Positions 40,732 through 50,411 are shown, counted from the first letter of the stretch. The stretch: DNA of 64,000 nt from Neisseria perflava (GCF_002863305.2 NZ_CP136962.1:372001-436000); one strand, 5' to 3'. The notes: a model not told the origin generated them from the sequence alone. Numbers and translations are program-made.

Positions 40732-41765
40732 ATACAGTTTTTTCCAATATCGCCAATGCCAAAATCACTGAAAAATCACTTAATGCGGTTTGGATGGATT
40801 TATTTAAATCAGCGGATGAAGTGTTGATGGCGACTGGTTATGTATCTAATGACGCAGTGGTTGAGTTACATAAAATCTTGGAGCTAAATGATCATATTCA
40901 AAAAATAGATTTATTGGTCGGAATGCATTATTTGGAAGGTTTTAGCCGTTTGCAATACGACAGCTTGTGTAGACTGAACCAATTTTTGCTGCATGAAAAC
41001 AGAGGAGCGGTCTATATTTCTCCCTTTGTAAAATTTCACGGCAAAATGTATGCCTTCAAAAATCAACAACAAATTAATGGATTAATTGGCTCTGCGAACT
41101 TAACGTGTTTTTGGGATAGCACGGAACGTACTTATGAAACTATGTTACATTTGAACGGTGAGCCTGCACAGATTTTGCAGGCAAATATTCAAAGCACCAT
41201 TCATAAGCTAGGCAAAAATATCCAAGAAGTTGAGAGACCGAGTAAATTTATTGAACATAACAGCCATTTAGAAAATTGTTTGGGTGTGCAAAAAATTGCA
41301 CCAGAAAAGATTCGGCAATTATTTGCCCAAACGTCAAAATATAATTTCTCTATTCCAGCTAAAACCGAAGAAAAAAGTAATTTGAATGTATTTTTTGGAG
41401 AGGGGAGGCGAGATAAACGGGGTTTTATTAAACCAAGACCTTGGTATGAAGTAGAGTTGATTGTATCCAAAAACATCACTTCAAAAGAAGGTTATCCGAT
41501 TCTGAAGTCTTTTACAGTTATTACCGATGATGGTTGGCAATTTCAATGTAGGACATCGGGTGACTATTCTAAAAATTTTCGCTCAGAAAATGATTTGAAG
41601 ACACTTGGCAAATGGATTAAAGGTCGCTTGGAAAGTCGTGGCTGCCTGCAAAATAACGAGAAAATTACGCATGAAACCTTACACCAATACGGCAACGATC
41701 ATTTTGAATTTCGTTCAACTGACAACCCTAATGTCTGGCTACTCTCATTTAAGGGAAAATACTAA
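40728..41765 (+). CDS. PLD-family type II restriction endonuclease (NgoFVII-like)
   Basis: 345 residues. The N-terminal domain has one phospholipase D motif: His104 and Lys106 in [11 protein letters not shown], followed by GSANLT (121-126). That fits the NgoFVII/BfiI-type nucleases, which cleave as dimers without metal. The C-terminal half (about 200-345) is a separate domain, probably for DNA recognition. Overlaps the methylase stop by four bases and abuts the next gene. Confidence 0.88.
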   Translation: MNTVFSNIANAKITEKSLNAVWMDLFKSADEVLMATGYVSNDAVVELHKILELNDHIQKIDLLVGMHYLEGFSRLQYDSLCRLNQFLLHENRGAVYISPFVKFHGKMYAFKNQQQINGLIGSANLTCFWDSTERTYETMLHLNGEPAQILQANIQSTIHKLGKNIQEVERPSKFIEHNSHLENCLGVQKIAPEKIRQLFAQTSKYNFSIPAKTEEKSNLNVFFGEGRRDKRGFIKPRPWYEVELIVSKNITSKEGYPILKSFTVITDDGWQFQCRTSGDYSKNFRSENDLKTLGKWIKGRLESRGCLQNNEKITHETLHQYGNDHFEFRSTDNPNVWLLSFKGKY

Positions 41766-43655
41766 ATGCTAAAAACCTACTTGAATCAATTAACCCCGCC
41801 TGAATTGGCTGATTCCGTAAGAAAAACCGTTGATGGTTTTATGGAAAAATTTAAACAAACTGAGCGGAAAATCGCCCAAAATGTTTTATTGTTAGGCAAT
41901 GTTCAAAGTGGCAAAACGGCGCAGGTTTTGGGCGTATTAAGCGCGTTGGCTGACGATGGCGATCATAAAGTTTTTCTGTACCTCACCACCGATAGCGTAG
42001 ATTTACAGGATCAAACAGTCAAACGAGCCAAAGCCAATCTGAAAAACTTTATCGTATTGTCTGAAGTTGACGACCGAAGTTTTATGGAAGTAATGAAAGC
42101 AAAAAATCCCATCTTGGTCGTTATTAAAAAGAATGCCCGTGTATTGAGACGTTGGCGCAATCTGTTTGCCAGTCAAAGTAGCCTGAAAGGCTATCCTTTG
42201 GTCATTGTGGATGATGAAGCAGACGCAGCTAGTTTAAATACCAATGCAGATAAGCCCGATAAAGATGCTAGCACCATCAATAAACTATTAAATGACATCA
42301 AAAATTCCTGCTGTCAAAGCCTGTTTATCCAGTTGACTGCCACACCTCAATCGCTTTTGTTGCAACACGAAGCATCCGATTGGCAACCTGAATTTATCCA
42401 CTTCTTTGAAGCAGGCGAAAAATACATCGGTGGCAACTTTGTCTTTTCTGACCCACCTAGCTATATCGTTCGTTTTATTGATAGTGAATTGGATGATATG
42501 AAAGACAAGAGTGGTGAAATTGCTGAAGGGGTAAAACAGGCATTGCTTAGTTTTCTAATAACCTGTGCAGAATTCGCGCTATGTGATAAAACTAACTGCA
42601 ATTTTGCACTACATCCAAGCTATAAAATTCAAGACCATCAAGCTTTTTCACAGAAAATCAGAGCCTTTTTGAATGATTTGGTGCAAGCAATTAATAACGG
42701 GGAAGATCTTTCAGGCAGCTTTAAAGAAAGTTATTTGGATTTGCAAAAGACCAAGCCCGATATTCATCACTTTGATGAAATATACGAAAAATTGACTACA
42801 CTTTTGGAGAAAAGGCAAATCTGTACCCTTGTCGTTAATTCGCAGACAGAAGCAGATTTTGACTTGGAAAAAGGTTTCAACATCATTATTGGTGGTAATG
42901 TGATTGGTCGTGGCTTGACTATTCCAAAACTGCAAACAGTTTATTACAGTCGTACAGCTAAAAAACCTAATGCAGATACTTTTTGGCAGCATTCGCGCAT
43001 TTTTGGATATGACCGAGATAAATCATTGTTACGGCTTTATATTCCGTCTGATGTCTATCATTTCTTTGTTCAACTCAATCAGGCCAACAATCTGATTATT
43101 GAGCAGGCAAAAAAATCAGATGGCAATATTCAGGTTATTTACCCGAAAAACATCAATCCGACCAGAAAGAATGTATTAAAAGCTGATAGTATCAATCAAA
43201 TGGTTGGTGGTGTAAATTACTTTCCACTTCGTCCGAATGAGAATAACTTGTTGGCTATAAACGGTATTCTTCCATCTGTTTTGATAGATAAGGTGCAATC
43301 TGATTTGTATCAAATAGACATAGAAGATCTATTCTTGATTTTAGATAAGCTTGGTAATTATGTACCTGATGACTGGGATAAGGAAAAATTTATTGCCGGC
43401 ATAGAAGCATTAAAAACGCAACGTCCAACTTTTAAAATCTATGTTTTGGTTAAAACAGGACGTAATCTTTCTCGATCAACAGGCACAATGCTCTCGGAAG
43501 AAGACCGCAAATTAGGAGAAAGATATCCCAATGATTTATTCCTTACACTTTATCAAGTAGTAGGAAATAAAGATAAAGGTTGGCAGGGCGAAAATTTTTG
43601 GTTGCCTAATATTAAGTTGCCATATAAGGGACTGGTGTATTGGGGAGTGAAATAA
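41766..43655 (+). CDS. Z1-domain superfamily II ATPase of the restriction island
   Basis: 629 residues. Helicase-like motifs in order: Walker A GNVQSGKT (44-51), Walker B DDEAD (149-153), motif III QLTATPQ (about 194-200), motif V GGNVIGRGLTI (about 375) and motif VI WQHSRIFGYDR (about 402-412). This is the Z1 family, found with methylases and nucleases in some restriction systems. It starts directly at the nuclease stop codon. Probable role: ATP-driven translocation or DNA remodelling that licenses cleavage. Ends before an uptake hairpin shared with ctpA. Confidence 0.88.
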   Translation: MLKTYLNQLTPPELADSVRKTVDGFMEKFKQTERKIAQNVLLLGNVQSGKTAQVLGVLSALADDGDHKVFLYLTTDSVDLQDQTVKRAKANLKNFIVLSEVDDRSFMEVMKAKNPILVVIKKNARVLRRWRNLFASQSSLKGYPLVIVDDEADAASLNTNADKPDKDASTINKLLNDIKNSCCQSLFIQLTATPQSLLLQHEASDWQPEFIHFFEAGEKYIGGNFVFSDPPSYIVRFIDSELDDMKDKSGEIAEGVKQALLSFLITCAEFALCDKTNCNFALHPSYKIQDHQAFSQKIRAFLNDLVQAINNGEDLSGSFKESYLDLQKTKPDIHHFDEIYEKLTTLLEKRQICTLVVNSQTEADFDLEKGFNIIIGGNVIGRGLTIPKLQTVYYSRTAKKPNADTFWQHSRIFGYDRDKSLLRLYIPSDVYHFFVQLNQANNLIIEQAKKSDGNIQVIYPKNINPTRKNVLKADSINQMVGGVNYFPLRPNENNLLAINGILPSVLIDKVQSDLYQIDIEDLFLILDKLGNYVPDDWDKEKFIAGIEALKTQRPTFKIYVLVKTGRNLSRSTGTMLSEEDRKLGERYPNDLFLTLYQVVGNKDKGWQGENFWLPNIKLPYKGLVYWGVK

Positions 43656-43660
43656 CATAG

Positions 43661-43705
43661 AAAAGGCCGTCTGAAAACAGGAAAGTTTTCAGACGGCCTT
43701 TTTTA
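43661..43705. terminator. Uptake-sequence hairpin between the Z1 ATPase gene and ctpA
   Basis: AAAAGGCCGTCTGAAAAC and its inverse with T runs on both strands, in the normal AG dialect, between convergent genes. It marks the right edge of the island. Confidence 0.88.
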
Positions 43706-43721
43706 TTGAGAAAGAACAGGT

Positions 43722-45194
43722 TTATTTTTCGCTGTCTTTATCTGCATCTTTTTTCGGCGCAGGTTTTTTCGCTGCCAAGCCTAAAGATTTTTGCCATTCG
43801 GCTGGATTTTTCACCAAGTCCAAGGCTTTACGGAGTTGATCGTCTTTGGCCGGATTTGGAATGCGGCGGCTGGAGATGTCTTCGTCTTTGTCTTTTTTGG
43901 ACTTGTCTTTATCGGCTTTGGTTTCTGCGTTGGCAGGCGTCTCGTTGCTGCTGTTGACGTCTTGGCCACCCAACGGATTGCCGATATGGCCGACCAAATC
44001 GGCTTCACGGCTTTCAAAGGCACGGTCTTTATCTTTGACTTCAACGTCAGGAACAATGCCTTGTGCCTGAATCGAGCGGTCGTTTGGTGTGTAATAAAGG
44101 GCAGTGGTCAGTTTGACTGCGCTGCCGCCGGAAAGCGGAATCAGGGTTTGCACTGAGCCTTTGCCGAAACTTTGTGTGCCGACGACGACGGCACGTTTGT
44201 GGTCTTGCAATGCGCCGGCAACGATTTCGGAAGCGGAGGCCGAGCCTGCGTTAATCAGGACGGTCATAGGAATGGTTTTCAGCTCGGCAGGCAATCCGGC
44301 CAACGGGTCTTTGCCGCTGGTGGTGATGTAGTCTTCGGCAGTTGCTTTGAGAACCATGCCTTCTTTTTTGTTGCGGCCTTTGGTGCTGACAACGGTTACG
44401 TCAGGCTGCAGGAAGGCTGCGGATACGCCGACTGCACCGTTGAGCAGGCCGCCCGGGTCATCGCGCAAGTCGAGGATGATGCCTTTGAGCGGGCCTTTGT
44501 TTTCTTTGACGAGGGCTTGTGCGGCTTCGTTGAGCGCGGCAACGGTGCGCTCTTGGAATTGGGAAACGCGGATGTAGCCGTAGTCTTTTTCAAGCAGGTG
44601 ATGGCGCACGCTTTTGACTTTGATGATGGCGCGGGTCAGGTTGACGACGATGGGTTTGTCGGCATTTTTGCGTGAAAGGGTCAGGGTGATTTTGGTACCC
44701 GGTTTGCCGCGCATTTTTTTGACGGCTTCGCTGACGGTCAGGCCGCGGGTAGAGGTATTGTCGATTTTGACGATGAAGTCGCCGCTTTTCACGCCTGCGC
44801 GTTCTGCCGGAGTGTCTTCAATCGGGGCAACGACTTTGACGAAGCCGTCTTCTTGTCCGATTTCCATGCCCAAGCCGCCGAATTCGCCGCTGGTGGACTC
44901 TTTCATTTCGGCATAGCCTTTTTTGTCCATATACTCGGAATGCGGATCGAGATCGGACACCATGCCTTTCATTGCGCCTTCAAAGAGCTCGGCGTCGGGT
45001 TTGTCTTGGTAATAGTTGGCTTTGATTTGGCCGTACACTTCTGCCATGGTGCGGATGGTTTGCACGGGCAGGGCCTCGTTGTCTTTTTTGTCTTTTTCGG
45101 CGGCAAAACTTTGTACACTCAGACTGAGGGCGATGCCGCTAAATGCGCCGAGAGTGTAGATTGCAACTTTTTTCAAAGTAGATTTTGTTGACAT
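43722..45194 (-). CDS. ctpA: Carboxy-terminal processing protease CtpA (S41)
   Basis: 490 residues from 45194; a longer frame to 45227 precedes a normal signal peptide and is disfavoured. Signal peptide ends near SFA|A. PDZ domain about 95-180 (GGLGMEIGQEDGFVKVVAP). The S41 catalytic part has Ser in NAGSASASEIVAGAL and Lys in GTQSFGKGSVQ. A Lys/Asp-rich tail follows. A periplasmic serine protease that trims C-termini of envelope proteins. Confidence 0.95.
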   Translation of the reverse strand: MSTKSTLKKVAIYTLGAFSGIALSLSVQSFAAEKDKKDNEALPVQTIRTMAEVYGQIKANYYQDKPDAELFEGAMKGMVSDLDPHSEYMDKKGYAEMKESTSGEFGGLGMEIGQEDGFVKVVAPIEDTPAERAGVKSGDFIVKIDNTSTRGLTVSEAVKKMRGKPGTKITLTLSRKNADKPIVVNLTRAIIKVKSVRHHLLEKDYGYIRVSQFQERTVAALNEAAQALVKENKGPLKGIILDLRDDPGGLLNGAVGVSAAFLQPDVTVVSTKGRNKKEGMVLKATAEDYITTSGKDPLAGLPAELKTIPMTVLINAGSASASEIVAGALQDHKRAVVVGTQSFGKGSVQTLIPLSGGSAVKLTTALYYTPNDRSIQAQGIVPDVEVKDKDRAFESREADLVGHIGNPLGGQDVNSSNETPANAETKADKDKSKKDKDEDISSRRIPNPAKDDQLRKALDLVKNPAEWQKSLGLAAKKPAPKKDADKDSEK

Positions 45195-45363
45195 TCGTTT
45201 GACTTTCTTTTTGTGTACGGTAAGCAAAGTGGTTTTTGTTTTCTCTGAACCCGTTGACTTTATGTGATTTAAACGCTTGGAACAATAAGTTTAAGGTAAA
45301 AGTTTGTTGTTTAATGTGCTGAACAGGCGTGAAAATCGTGTTTTATTGTAGTTTATGATGAAA

Positions 45364-45407
45364 TTCAGACGGCCTAAAAGGGGAAAACTCACTCAGGCCG
45401 TCTGAAA
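45364..45407. terminator. Inverted uptake-sequence pair after envC
   Basis: TTCAGACGGCCT at 45364-45375 and AGGCCGTCTGAA at 45395-45406 around a 19-base loop, just past the envC stop and 170 bp upstream of ctpA. Confidence 0.65.
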
Positions 45408-45409
45408 CA

Positions 45410-47305
45410 TCAGTTAATCCATGAAAGCGGATTCATGACTTGTCCGTTGTAGCGGACTTCAAGGTAAAGGCCGGTTTCGCCCGACGGCAAAGTGCCGCTG
45501 GTACCAATCTTGCTGCCGGCATTGACGGCGTAGTTTTGGGCGGTGTCGATTTCGTTCAGACCGGAGTAAATGCTGACATAGCCGTCGCCGTGGTCGAGGA
45601 CGACTACTTTGCCGTAGCCTTCAAGCTCGCCGGCAAAAGTAACTGTGCCTGAGGCAATGCTGCTGACCGGAGCCGGAACGGTATTGTAGAACACGCCTTT
45701 CCAAACTTCGCCATCGCCGCGGTCTTGACCAAACAGGCCTGCCAGTGTGCCGTTAACCGGTTTTTTCAGACGGCCTTGCATACGGCTGAAGCTGTTGGCG
45801 TTGCTGACGGTCAAGCCTTGGGTATTTGGGGCTTGCAGTTTCATGTCTTCGTCAGTCAGCGTGGACATGGCGGCGCGTTCGGCTTCGGCTTTTTGTTGGG
45901 CGGCAGCCTGCTCTTTGCGGGCTTTTTCAGCGGCGGCCAAACGCGCTTCGGCGGCTTTTTTACGCGCTTCGGCTTCGGCTTTGCGTTGCTCGGCTTTGCG
46001 TTTTTCCAAATCTTTCAAGAGATTGTTGAGGCGCTGCTCGTTTTCTCTGTGGTTGATTTTCTTTTGTGCTTCTTTGGCCATTTGCGCGTTTTGACGGCGG
46101 CTTTCGGCTTGTTCGGCGGTATTGGTCACGCCTTGTTGGCGCAATGAAGCTTGGATATTGGCTTGCAGTTTTTTCAGGTAAGCCAATTCATTGTTGATTT
46201 TTTGCTCTTGCGCTGCCAGCTCTTTTTGTTGTTTTTCCAAGTCTCTCATGACTTGGTCGTTGGCGTTGTTGATATAACGCGTGTAACGCAGGAAGCGGGT
46301 TTTTTGACCGGCATCGGCGTTTTTCAGGAAGAGGGCAACCGCGTTGGGCTGGCTGTTTTTATAGTTGCCGGACACAAAGCGCGAAATTTGGGCGCGCGTG
46401 TTGGAAACTTCGGCTTTTAACTGGTTGGCATCGGCATTGAGTTTTTGGAATTTTTCCCATGCATCGCGTTGTTTGCGGTTGATGCCGGAGAGGTTGTTGC
46501 GTGTTTGTTGCAGCTGTTTGAGCGTGGCATTGACATGGATAATGAAACCCTCGTTGCGTTTGGCAAAGGATTTTTTGGTTTCCATATCGTTGGCGGCGGC
46601 AGTTACGGCTGCTTTGAAATCGTTGTCGGCTGAAGAAGTGGCTTTAGGCTCAACTTTAGGCTCGGCTTTTTTGTTTTGCTCTTTGGCTTTTGTGTCTTTT
46701 TTGTCGTCAACAGCTTTTTTTGCAGGCTCTTTAGCTTCGGCCTTTTTGTCTTCGGCTGCTTTTTTTACTGGCTCTTTGTTTTTTTTGCCGTCTTTTTTAT
46801 CCTCGGCCACTTTTTTAGCAGGTTCTTTGGCTTTAGTTTCCTTAGGTTCTTCTTTTTTTACGGGTTCTTTGGCTTTGCTGTCTTTTTTATCTTCAGCAGT
46901 TTTTTTGTCTTGTTCTTTGGCTTTGCCGGATTTTGCAGCTGCGGCTTTTTTGTCTTTTGCTGTTTCTTTAGGCTCTTCGGCTTTACGGTTGGCCTTTTTA
47001 TTGTCGGCAGCGGATTCGGCGGCTTTAGCCGGTTTGTTTTTGGCTGAAGCGCGTTCGTTTTTGTCGGCGGTTTCCTTCTCTTTGGATGCTTTGGCTTTAA
47101 CCGCTTTTTTATCTTCCTCTTTTTCTTTTACGGCTTGTTTTTTTGGGGTTTCTTTTTTGACATCCGCCTTAGCGGCTTCTTTCTCTTTTTTCACGGGCGC
47201 AGCTTTTCTGACGGCGGCCGCTTTTTCTTTCGGCGCGTCTTTGGCGGCATAGGTTGGCAGGGAGAAGCTGAGCAACAGGGCGAGAATGAGGGGTTTGTAA
47301 CGCAT
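45410..47305 (-). CDS. envC: EnvC-like murein hydrolase activator with Lys-rich repetitive domain
   Basis: 631 residues: signal peptide (to AYA), then about 200 residues of Lys/Ala/Glu/Asp low-complexity repeats (recurring KEPVKK, AEDKKD, KAKE units), then a coiled coil (about 235-480) and a C-terminal LytM domain (about 515-631). The LytM zinc ligands are missing: the usual HxH is LEVRYNG and DHGDGYVSIYSGL resembles EnvC. So it should activate amidases for cell separation rather than cut peptidoglycan itself. Ordinary EnvC lacks the long Lys-rich region, so this protein is about 200 residues longer than usual. Confidence 0.88.
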   Translation of the reverse strand: MRYKPLILALLLSFSLPTYAAKDAPKEKAAAVRKAAPVKKEKEAAKADVKKETPKKQAVKEKEEDKKAVKAKASKEKETADKNERASAKNKPAKAAESAADNKKANRKAEEPKETAKDKKAAAAKSGKAKEQDKKTAEDKKDSKAKEPVKKEEPKETKAKEPAKKVAEDKKDGKKNKEPVKKAAEDKKAEAKEPAKKAVDDKKDTKAKEQNKKAEPKVEPKATSSADNDFKAAVTAAANDMETKKSFAKRNEGFIIHVNATLKQLQQTRNNLSGINRKQRDAWEKFQKLNADANQLKAEVSNTRAQISRFVSGNYKNSQPNAVALFLKNADAGQKTRFLRYTRYINNANDQVMRDLEKQQKELAAQEQKINNELAYLKKLQANIQASLRQQGVTNTAEQAESRRQNAQMAKEAQKKINHRENEQRLNNLLKDLEKRKAEQRKAEAEARKKAAEARLAAAEKARKEQAAAQQKAEAERAAMSTLTDEDMKLQAPNTQGLTVSNANSFSRMQGRLKKPVNGTLAGLFGQDRGDGEVWKGVFYNTVPAPVSSIASGTVTFAGELEGYGKVVVLDHGDGYVSIYSGLNEIDTAQNYAVNAGSKIGTSGTLPSGETGLYLEVRYNGQVMNPLSWIN

Positions 47306-47382
47306 GGTTCGATCTTGCTATCAAAGTAGGAACAATAGGACGGATTATACTGTCTGTCAGGCCGTCTGAAAATAATATTGGG

Positions 47383-47412
47383 TTGCAATATGGACGAACG
47401 GTCTTATATAGT
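47383..47412 (+). promoter_or_regulatory. Promoter candidate for creA
   Basis: TTGCAA at 47383-47388 with TATATA (16-base spacer) or TATAGT (18-base spacer) ending at 47412, about 70 bp before the creA start. Confidence 0.5.
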
Positions 47413-47478
47413 AATGATGGAGTAGGCGGATATGATTCTGCTTGCCTGGAAACTGACAGTCTGCATCGACGGGATATT

Positions 47479-48024
47479 ATGAAAAAATATTTATTAGTAG
47501 TGTTGGGCGCCATGGTTTTGGCGGCTTGCGGTAACGATACCGATAAAATCGGACGCGCCAGTACGGTGTTTCATATGCTGGGTAAAAACGACCGTATCGA
47601 AGTGGAAGGTTTTGACGATCCTGATGTGCAAGGGGTTGCCTGTTATATTTCGTACGCGAAAAAAGGTGGTTTGAAAGAAACGGTCAATCTGGAAGAAGAT
47701 GCCAGCGACGCATCAGTTTCCTGCGTGCAAAGTGCGGAAGTCATCCGTTATAACGAGGCTGCGGTTTTGAAACCGCGACAAGTGTTCAAACGCAGTGCCA
47801 GCATAGCATTTAAGAGCCAACAGATTATCCGCTACTACGATCCGAAACGTAAGTCTTTCGCTTATTTGGTGTACAGCGATAAAATCGTTCAAGGCTCGCC
47901 TAAAAACTCTTTGAGCGCGGTATCGTGTTTTGCCCATGCGAAAACCGATACGCCGGTACCGGCAGGCGGCGCGGTTTACGGTGCATGCGTGGTGGACGCG
48001 CCGGTTAATGACGGACAAAAATAA
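47479..48024 (+). CDS. creA: CreA-family periplasmic lipoprotein
   Basis: 181 residues from the ATG at 47479, preceded by GACGGGA. A signal ending LAAC (Cys17) suggests lipid anchoring. The mature protein fits the CreA family: DKIGRASTVFHMLGKNDRIEVEGFDDP, then GVACYISYAKKGG. Family function is unsettled despite the name. It lies 27 bp before yqgE and may share its transcript. Confidence 0.9.
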   Translation: MKKYLLVVLGAMVLAACGNDTDKIGRASTVFHMLGKNDRIEVEGFDDPDVQGVACYISYAKKGGLKETVNLEEDASDASVSCVQSAEVIRYNEAAVLKPRQVFKRSASIAFKSQQIIRYYDPKRKSFAYLVYSDKIVQGSPKNSLSAVSCFAHAKTDTPVPAGGAVYGACVVDAPVNDGQK

Positions 48025-48051
48025 TAAAATCAGCTTATAGATTAAAAGAAT

Positions 48052-48600
48052 ATGAATTTAGCCAACCATTTCCTGATTGCCATGCCTAATATGGACGATC
48101 CGTTTTTTACGGATACGGTCATTTATGTGTGCGAACACGATGAAGAAGGTGCGCTGGGCATCATCATCAACAAGCCTTCGCCGATTACCATGGACATGAT
48201 TTTTGCCGCCGCCGACCGCAATATCCCGTTGCGTCTGCAACATGAAAACGTGATGATGGGCGGGCCGGTTCAGATTGAGCGTGGCTATGTCGTGCATACG
48301 CCGATCGGTCGCTGGCAAAACAGCATGGTGGTAACTGATAATGTGGCGTTGACTTCTTCGCGCGATGTAATTGAAAACTTGTCTAAAGAAGGTGCGGTGG
48401 ACAAGGCTTTGATCAGTATTGGTTATTCAAAATGGGGCAAAGGGCAGTTGGAGCGCGAGCTGGCAGAAAATGTTTGGTTGACCGTCCCTGCGGACGAGCA
48501 TATTCTTTTTGATGTGCCATACGAACTTCGTTATGCCGCCGCTTTTGAAAAATTGGGCGTTAATCCGAACGCCTTGGTTTCAGGAGTCGGCCATGCCTGA
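48052..48600 (+). CDS. yqgE: YqgE/AlgH family protein
   Basis: 182 residues, normal length. Starts [36 protein letters not shown], the family signature, with GGPV near residue 71 and [15 protein letters not shown]. Cytosolic; biochemical role unknown. It overlaps ruvX by eight bases, the pairing found widely in proteobacteria. Confidence 0.95.
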   Translation: MNLANHFLIAMPNMDDPFFTDTVIYVCEHDEEGALGIIINKPSPITMDMIFAAADRNIPLRLQHENVMMGGPVQIERGYVVHTPIGRWQNSMVVTDNVALTSSRDVIENLSKEGAVDKALISIGYSKWGKGQLERELAENVWLTVPADEHILFDVPYELRYAAAFEKLGVNPNALVSGVGHA

Positions 48601-49048
48601 TGCACCAAAAGGTACGGTTTTGGCCTTTGACTTCGGCGAGGCGCGTATCGGCGTGGCGCAGGGCGATGCCGAGTTGGGTATGACCCATCCGCTGGCAACG
48701 GTAACCGGCAACAGCAATGATGAAAAATTCGAGGCCATTGCCAAGCTGGTCAAAGAATGGCAACCCAAGTATTTTGTGGTCGGCCTGCCGACGCATACCG
48801 ACGGCACGGAGCATGAGCTGACCCGTTTGAGCCGCAAGTTTGGCCGCCGTTTGCACGGACGTTTTAATTTGCCGGTTTATTGGGTGGACGAAAGGATGTC
48901 TTCCCTATACGCGGAAAGCCTGCTTGCTGAAGCCCGAGTTTTTGGTCGAAAACAAAAATCCGTGCTTGACCAAGTAGCCGCACAGGCGATTTTGCAAGGC
49001 TTTTTTGAAGGTGGCGCGGCCGAGTTTTTCAATGGCCGCGAAGAATAG
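48593..49048 (+). CDS. ruvX: RuvX/YqgF putative pre-16S rRNA nuclease
   Basis: 151 residues from the ATG at 48593. RNase H-like fold with [13 protein letters not shown] (catalytic Asp13), [26 protein letters not shown] and the final [13 protein letters not shown]. Helps trim the 5' end of 16S rRNA in E. coli. The start overlaps the yqgE stop. Confidence 0.94.
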   Translation: MPDAPKGTVLAFDFGEARIGVAQGDAELGMTHPLATVTGNSNDEKFEAIAKLVKEWQPKYFVVGLPTHTDGTEHELTRLSRKFGRRLHGRFNLPVYWVDERMSSLYAESLLAEARVFGRKQKSVLDQVAAQAILQGFFEGGAAEFFNGREE

Positions 49049-49061
49049 CGTTATTTATCAT

Positions 49062-49097
49062 AAAGGCCGTCTGAAAATGGGTTTCAGACGGCCTTTG
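49062..49097 (+). terminator. Uptake-sequence hairpin after ruvX
   Basis: AAAGGCCGTCTGAAA and TTTCAGACGGCCTTT around a short loop, 13 bp past ruvX. Confidence 0.82.
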
Positions 49098-49210
49098 TTT
49101 TGTTACGGCTTTGGGATAAAAGAGGTTTAGTTTGGTTAAGCCTAATTTTTTCAGCACAAATTTTGCTACACTCCGTTTTCTTTTTTAGACACAAATACAA
49201 GGAAAAAGTT

Positions 49211-49633
49211 ATGGCACTCATGGACAATCTTTTGAATGCGGCTACTCAAATGTTGGGTGGCAACAGCGAAAACGGCGCACAAGGTTCTCTGACCGATATG
49301 GCGATGGATTTGGTGAAACAGCAAGGCGGCGTGGGCAACCTGATCAACCAACTGCAACAAGGCGGTTTGGGCGATGCCCTGAGCAGCTGGATTTCCAACC
49401 AATCCAGCAACCTGCCTGTGTCCGGCAGCGACCTGCAAAATGCTTTGGGTAGCGATACGGTAAACCAAATCGCGCAAAAATTCGGCGTGGATGCCGGCCA
49501 AGCAGGCGATTTGTTGGCAAAAGTATTGCCTGACTTGGTCGATAAAGCCACACCTAACGGCACGGCTCAAGATGCGGATGGCTTCGGATTGGACGACATC
49601 GCTTCTATGCTGCTGAAAAACTTTATAAAATAA
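49211..49633 (+). CDS. YidB-like DUF937 protein
   Basis: 140 residues from the ATG at 49211, which has an AAGGAAA ribosome site; the longer frame upstream is rejected. DUF937/YidB pattern: LLNAATQMLGG, then repeated Gln/Gly/Asn stretches, IAQKFGVDAGQAGDLLAKVLPDLVDKATPNG. No signal peptide. Function unknown. A TGCTACACT extended -10 lies at 49164-49172. Confidence 0.85.
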   Translation: MALMDNLLNAATQMLGGNSENGAQGSLTDMAMDLVKQQGGVGNLINQLQQGGLGDALSSWISNQSSNLPVSGSDLQNALGSDTVNQIAQKFGVDAGQAGDLLAKVLPDLVDKATPNGTAQDADGFGLDDIASMLLKNFIK

Positions 49634-49652
49634 TGAGTTGAATTGTTATGAT

Positions 49653-49684
49653 AAGGCCGTCTGAATCCGTTCGGACGGCCTTAT
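49653..49684 (+). terminator. Uptake-type hairpin after DUF937 gene
   Basis: AAGGCCGTCTGAA pairs with TTCGGACGGCCTT; the right arm has one substitution. Confidence 0.7.
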
Positions 49685-49782
49685 AACTTTTGGTTTACGG
49701 TAAATAACCAATTAATCTTTTTCTAACAAAAACGAATGGCTTATCATGCCCACTTCGTTTTATTACAAAAAAGGTCATAAAG

Positions 49783-50331
49783 ATGTCACGTTTAACCATA
49801 CACACAGTCGAAACCGCTCCTGAAGCCGCCAAACCACGCGTTGAAGCTGTATTGAAAAACAACGGCTTTATTCCTAACCTGATCGGCGTTTTGGCCAATG
49901 CGCCGGAGGCTTTGGCGTTTTATCAAGAAGTCGGCAAAATGAATGGTGCCAACAGCCTGACTGCCGGCGAAGTCGAAGTTATTCAAATCATTGCCGCGCG
50001 CACCAATGAATGCGGCTTCTGCGTTGCCGGCCACACCAAACTGGCAACCTTGAAAAAACTGCTTTCCGAACAATCCATTAAAGCTGCGCGCGCGTTGGCT
50101 GCAGGTGAGTTTGACGATGCCAAACTGAGTGCTTTGGCGACATTCACCCAAGCCGTTATGGCGAAAAAAGGCGCGGTATCCGACGACGAGCTGAAAGCAT
50201 TCTTTGATGCCGGTTACAACCAACAGCAAGCCGTTGAAGTCGTTATGGGCGTTGCTTTGGCAACCTTGTGCAACTACGTCAACAACCTTGCCAAAACCGA
50301 AATCAACCCTGAATTGCAGGCATTTGCCTAA
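49783..50331 (+). CDS. AhpD-like carboxymuconolactone decarboxylase-family protein
   Basis: 182 residues, all helical, with the peroxidatic CxxC and histidine of AhpD-like proteins: Cys77, Cys80 and His84 in NECGFCVAGH. Probably a thiol-based antioxidant or disulfide reductase. It precedes an acyl-CoA dehydrogenase-like gene and a rubredoxin on the same strand, with hairpins between them. Confidence 0.88.
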   Translation: MSRLTIHTVETAPEAAKPRVEAVLKNNGFIPNLIGVLANAPEALAFYQEVGKMNGANSLTAGEVEVIQIIAARTNECGFCVAGHTKLATLKKLLSEQSIKAARALAAGEFDDAKLSALATFTQAVMAKKGAVSDDELKAFFDAGYNQQQAVEVVMGVALATLCNYVNNLAKTEINPELQAFA

Positions 50332-50338
50332 TCCCATC

Positions 50339-50368
50339 AAAGGCCGTCTGAAAATTCAGACGGCCTTT
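50339..50368 (+). terminator. Uptake-sequence hairpin after AhpD-like gene
   Basis: AAAGGCCGTCTGAAAATTCAG: the arms pair almost without a loop, eight bases past the stop. Confidence 0.8.
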
Positions 50369-50411
50369 CTTAAAAGAACTCAATATCGCCAAAATATCCA
50401 GAGGAAAAAAA

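Noticed and set aside
43661..43705. Right island hairpin as a transposon end
   Set aside because: It is a standard inverted AG uptake pair between convergent genes; no transposase, target duplication or matching left-end repeat was seen.
46365..47252. 295-codon plus-strand frame opposite the Lys-rich part of envC
   Set aside because: Low-complexity Leu/Ser/Phe translation arises because lysine codons read as Phe/Leu on the other strand. No ribosome site or family match.
47730..47737. AAGTGCGG (Haemophilus uptake core, eight of nine) inside creA
   Set aside because: Single unpaired copy that encodes normal CreA residues; expected by chance in a window this size.
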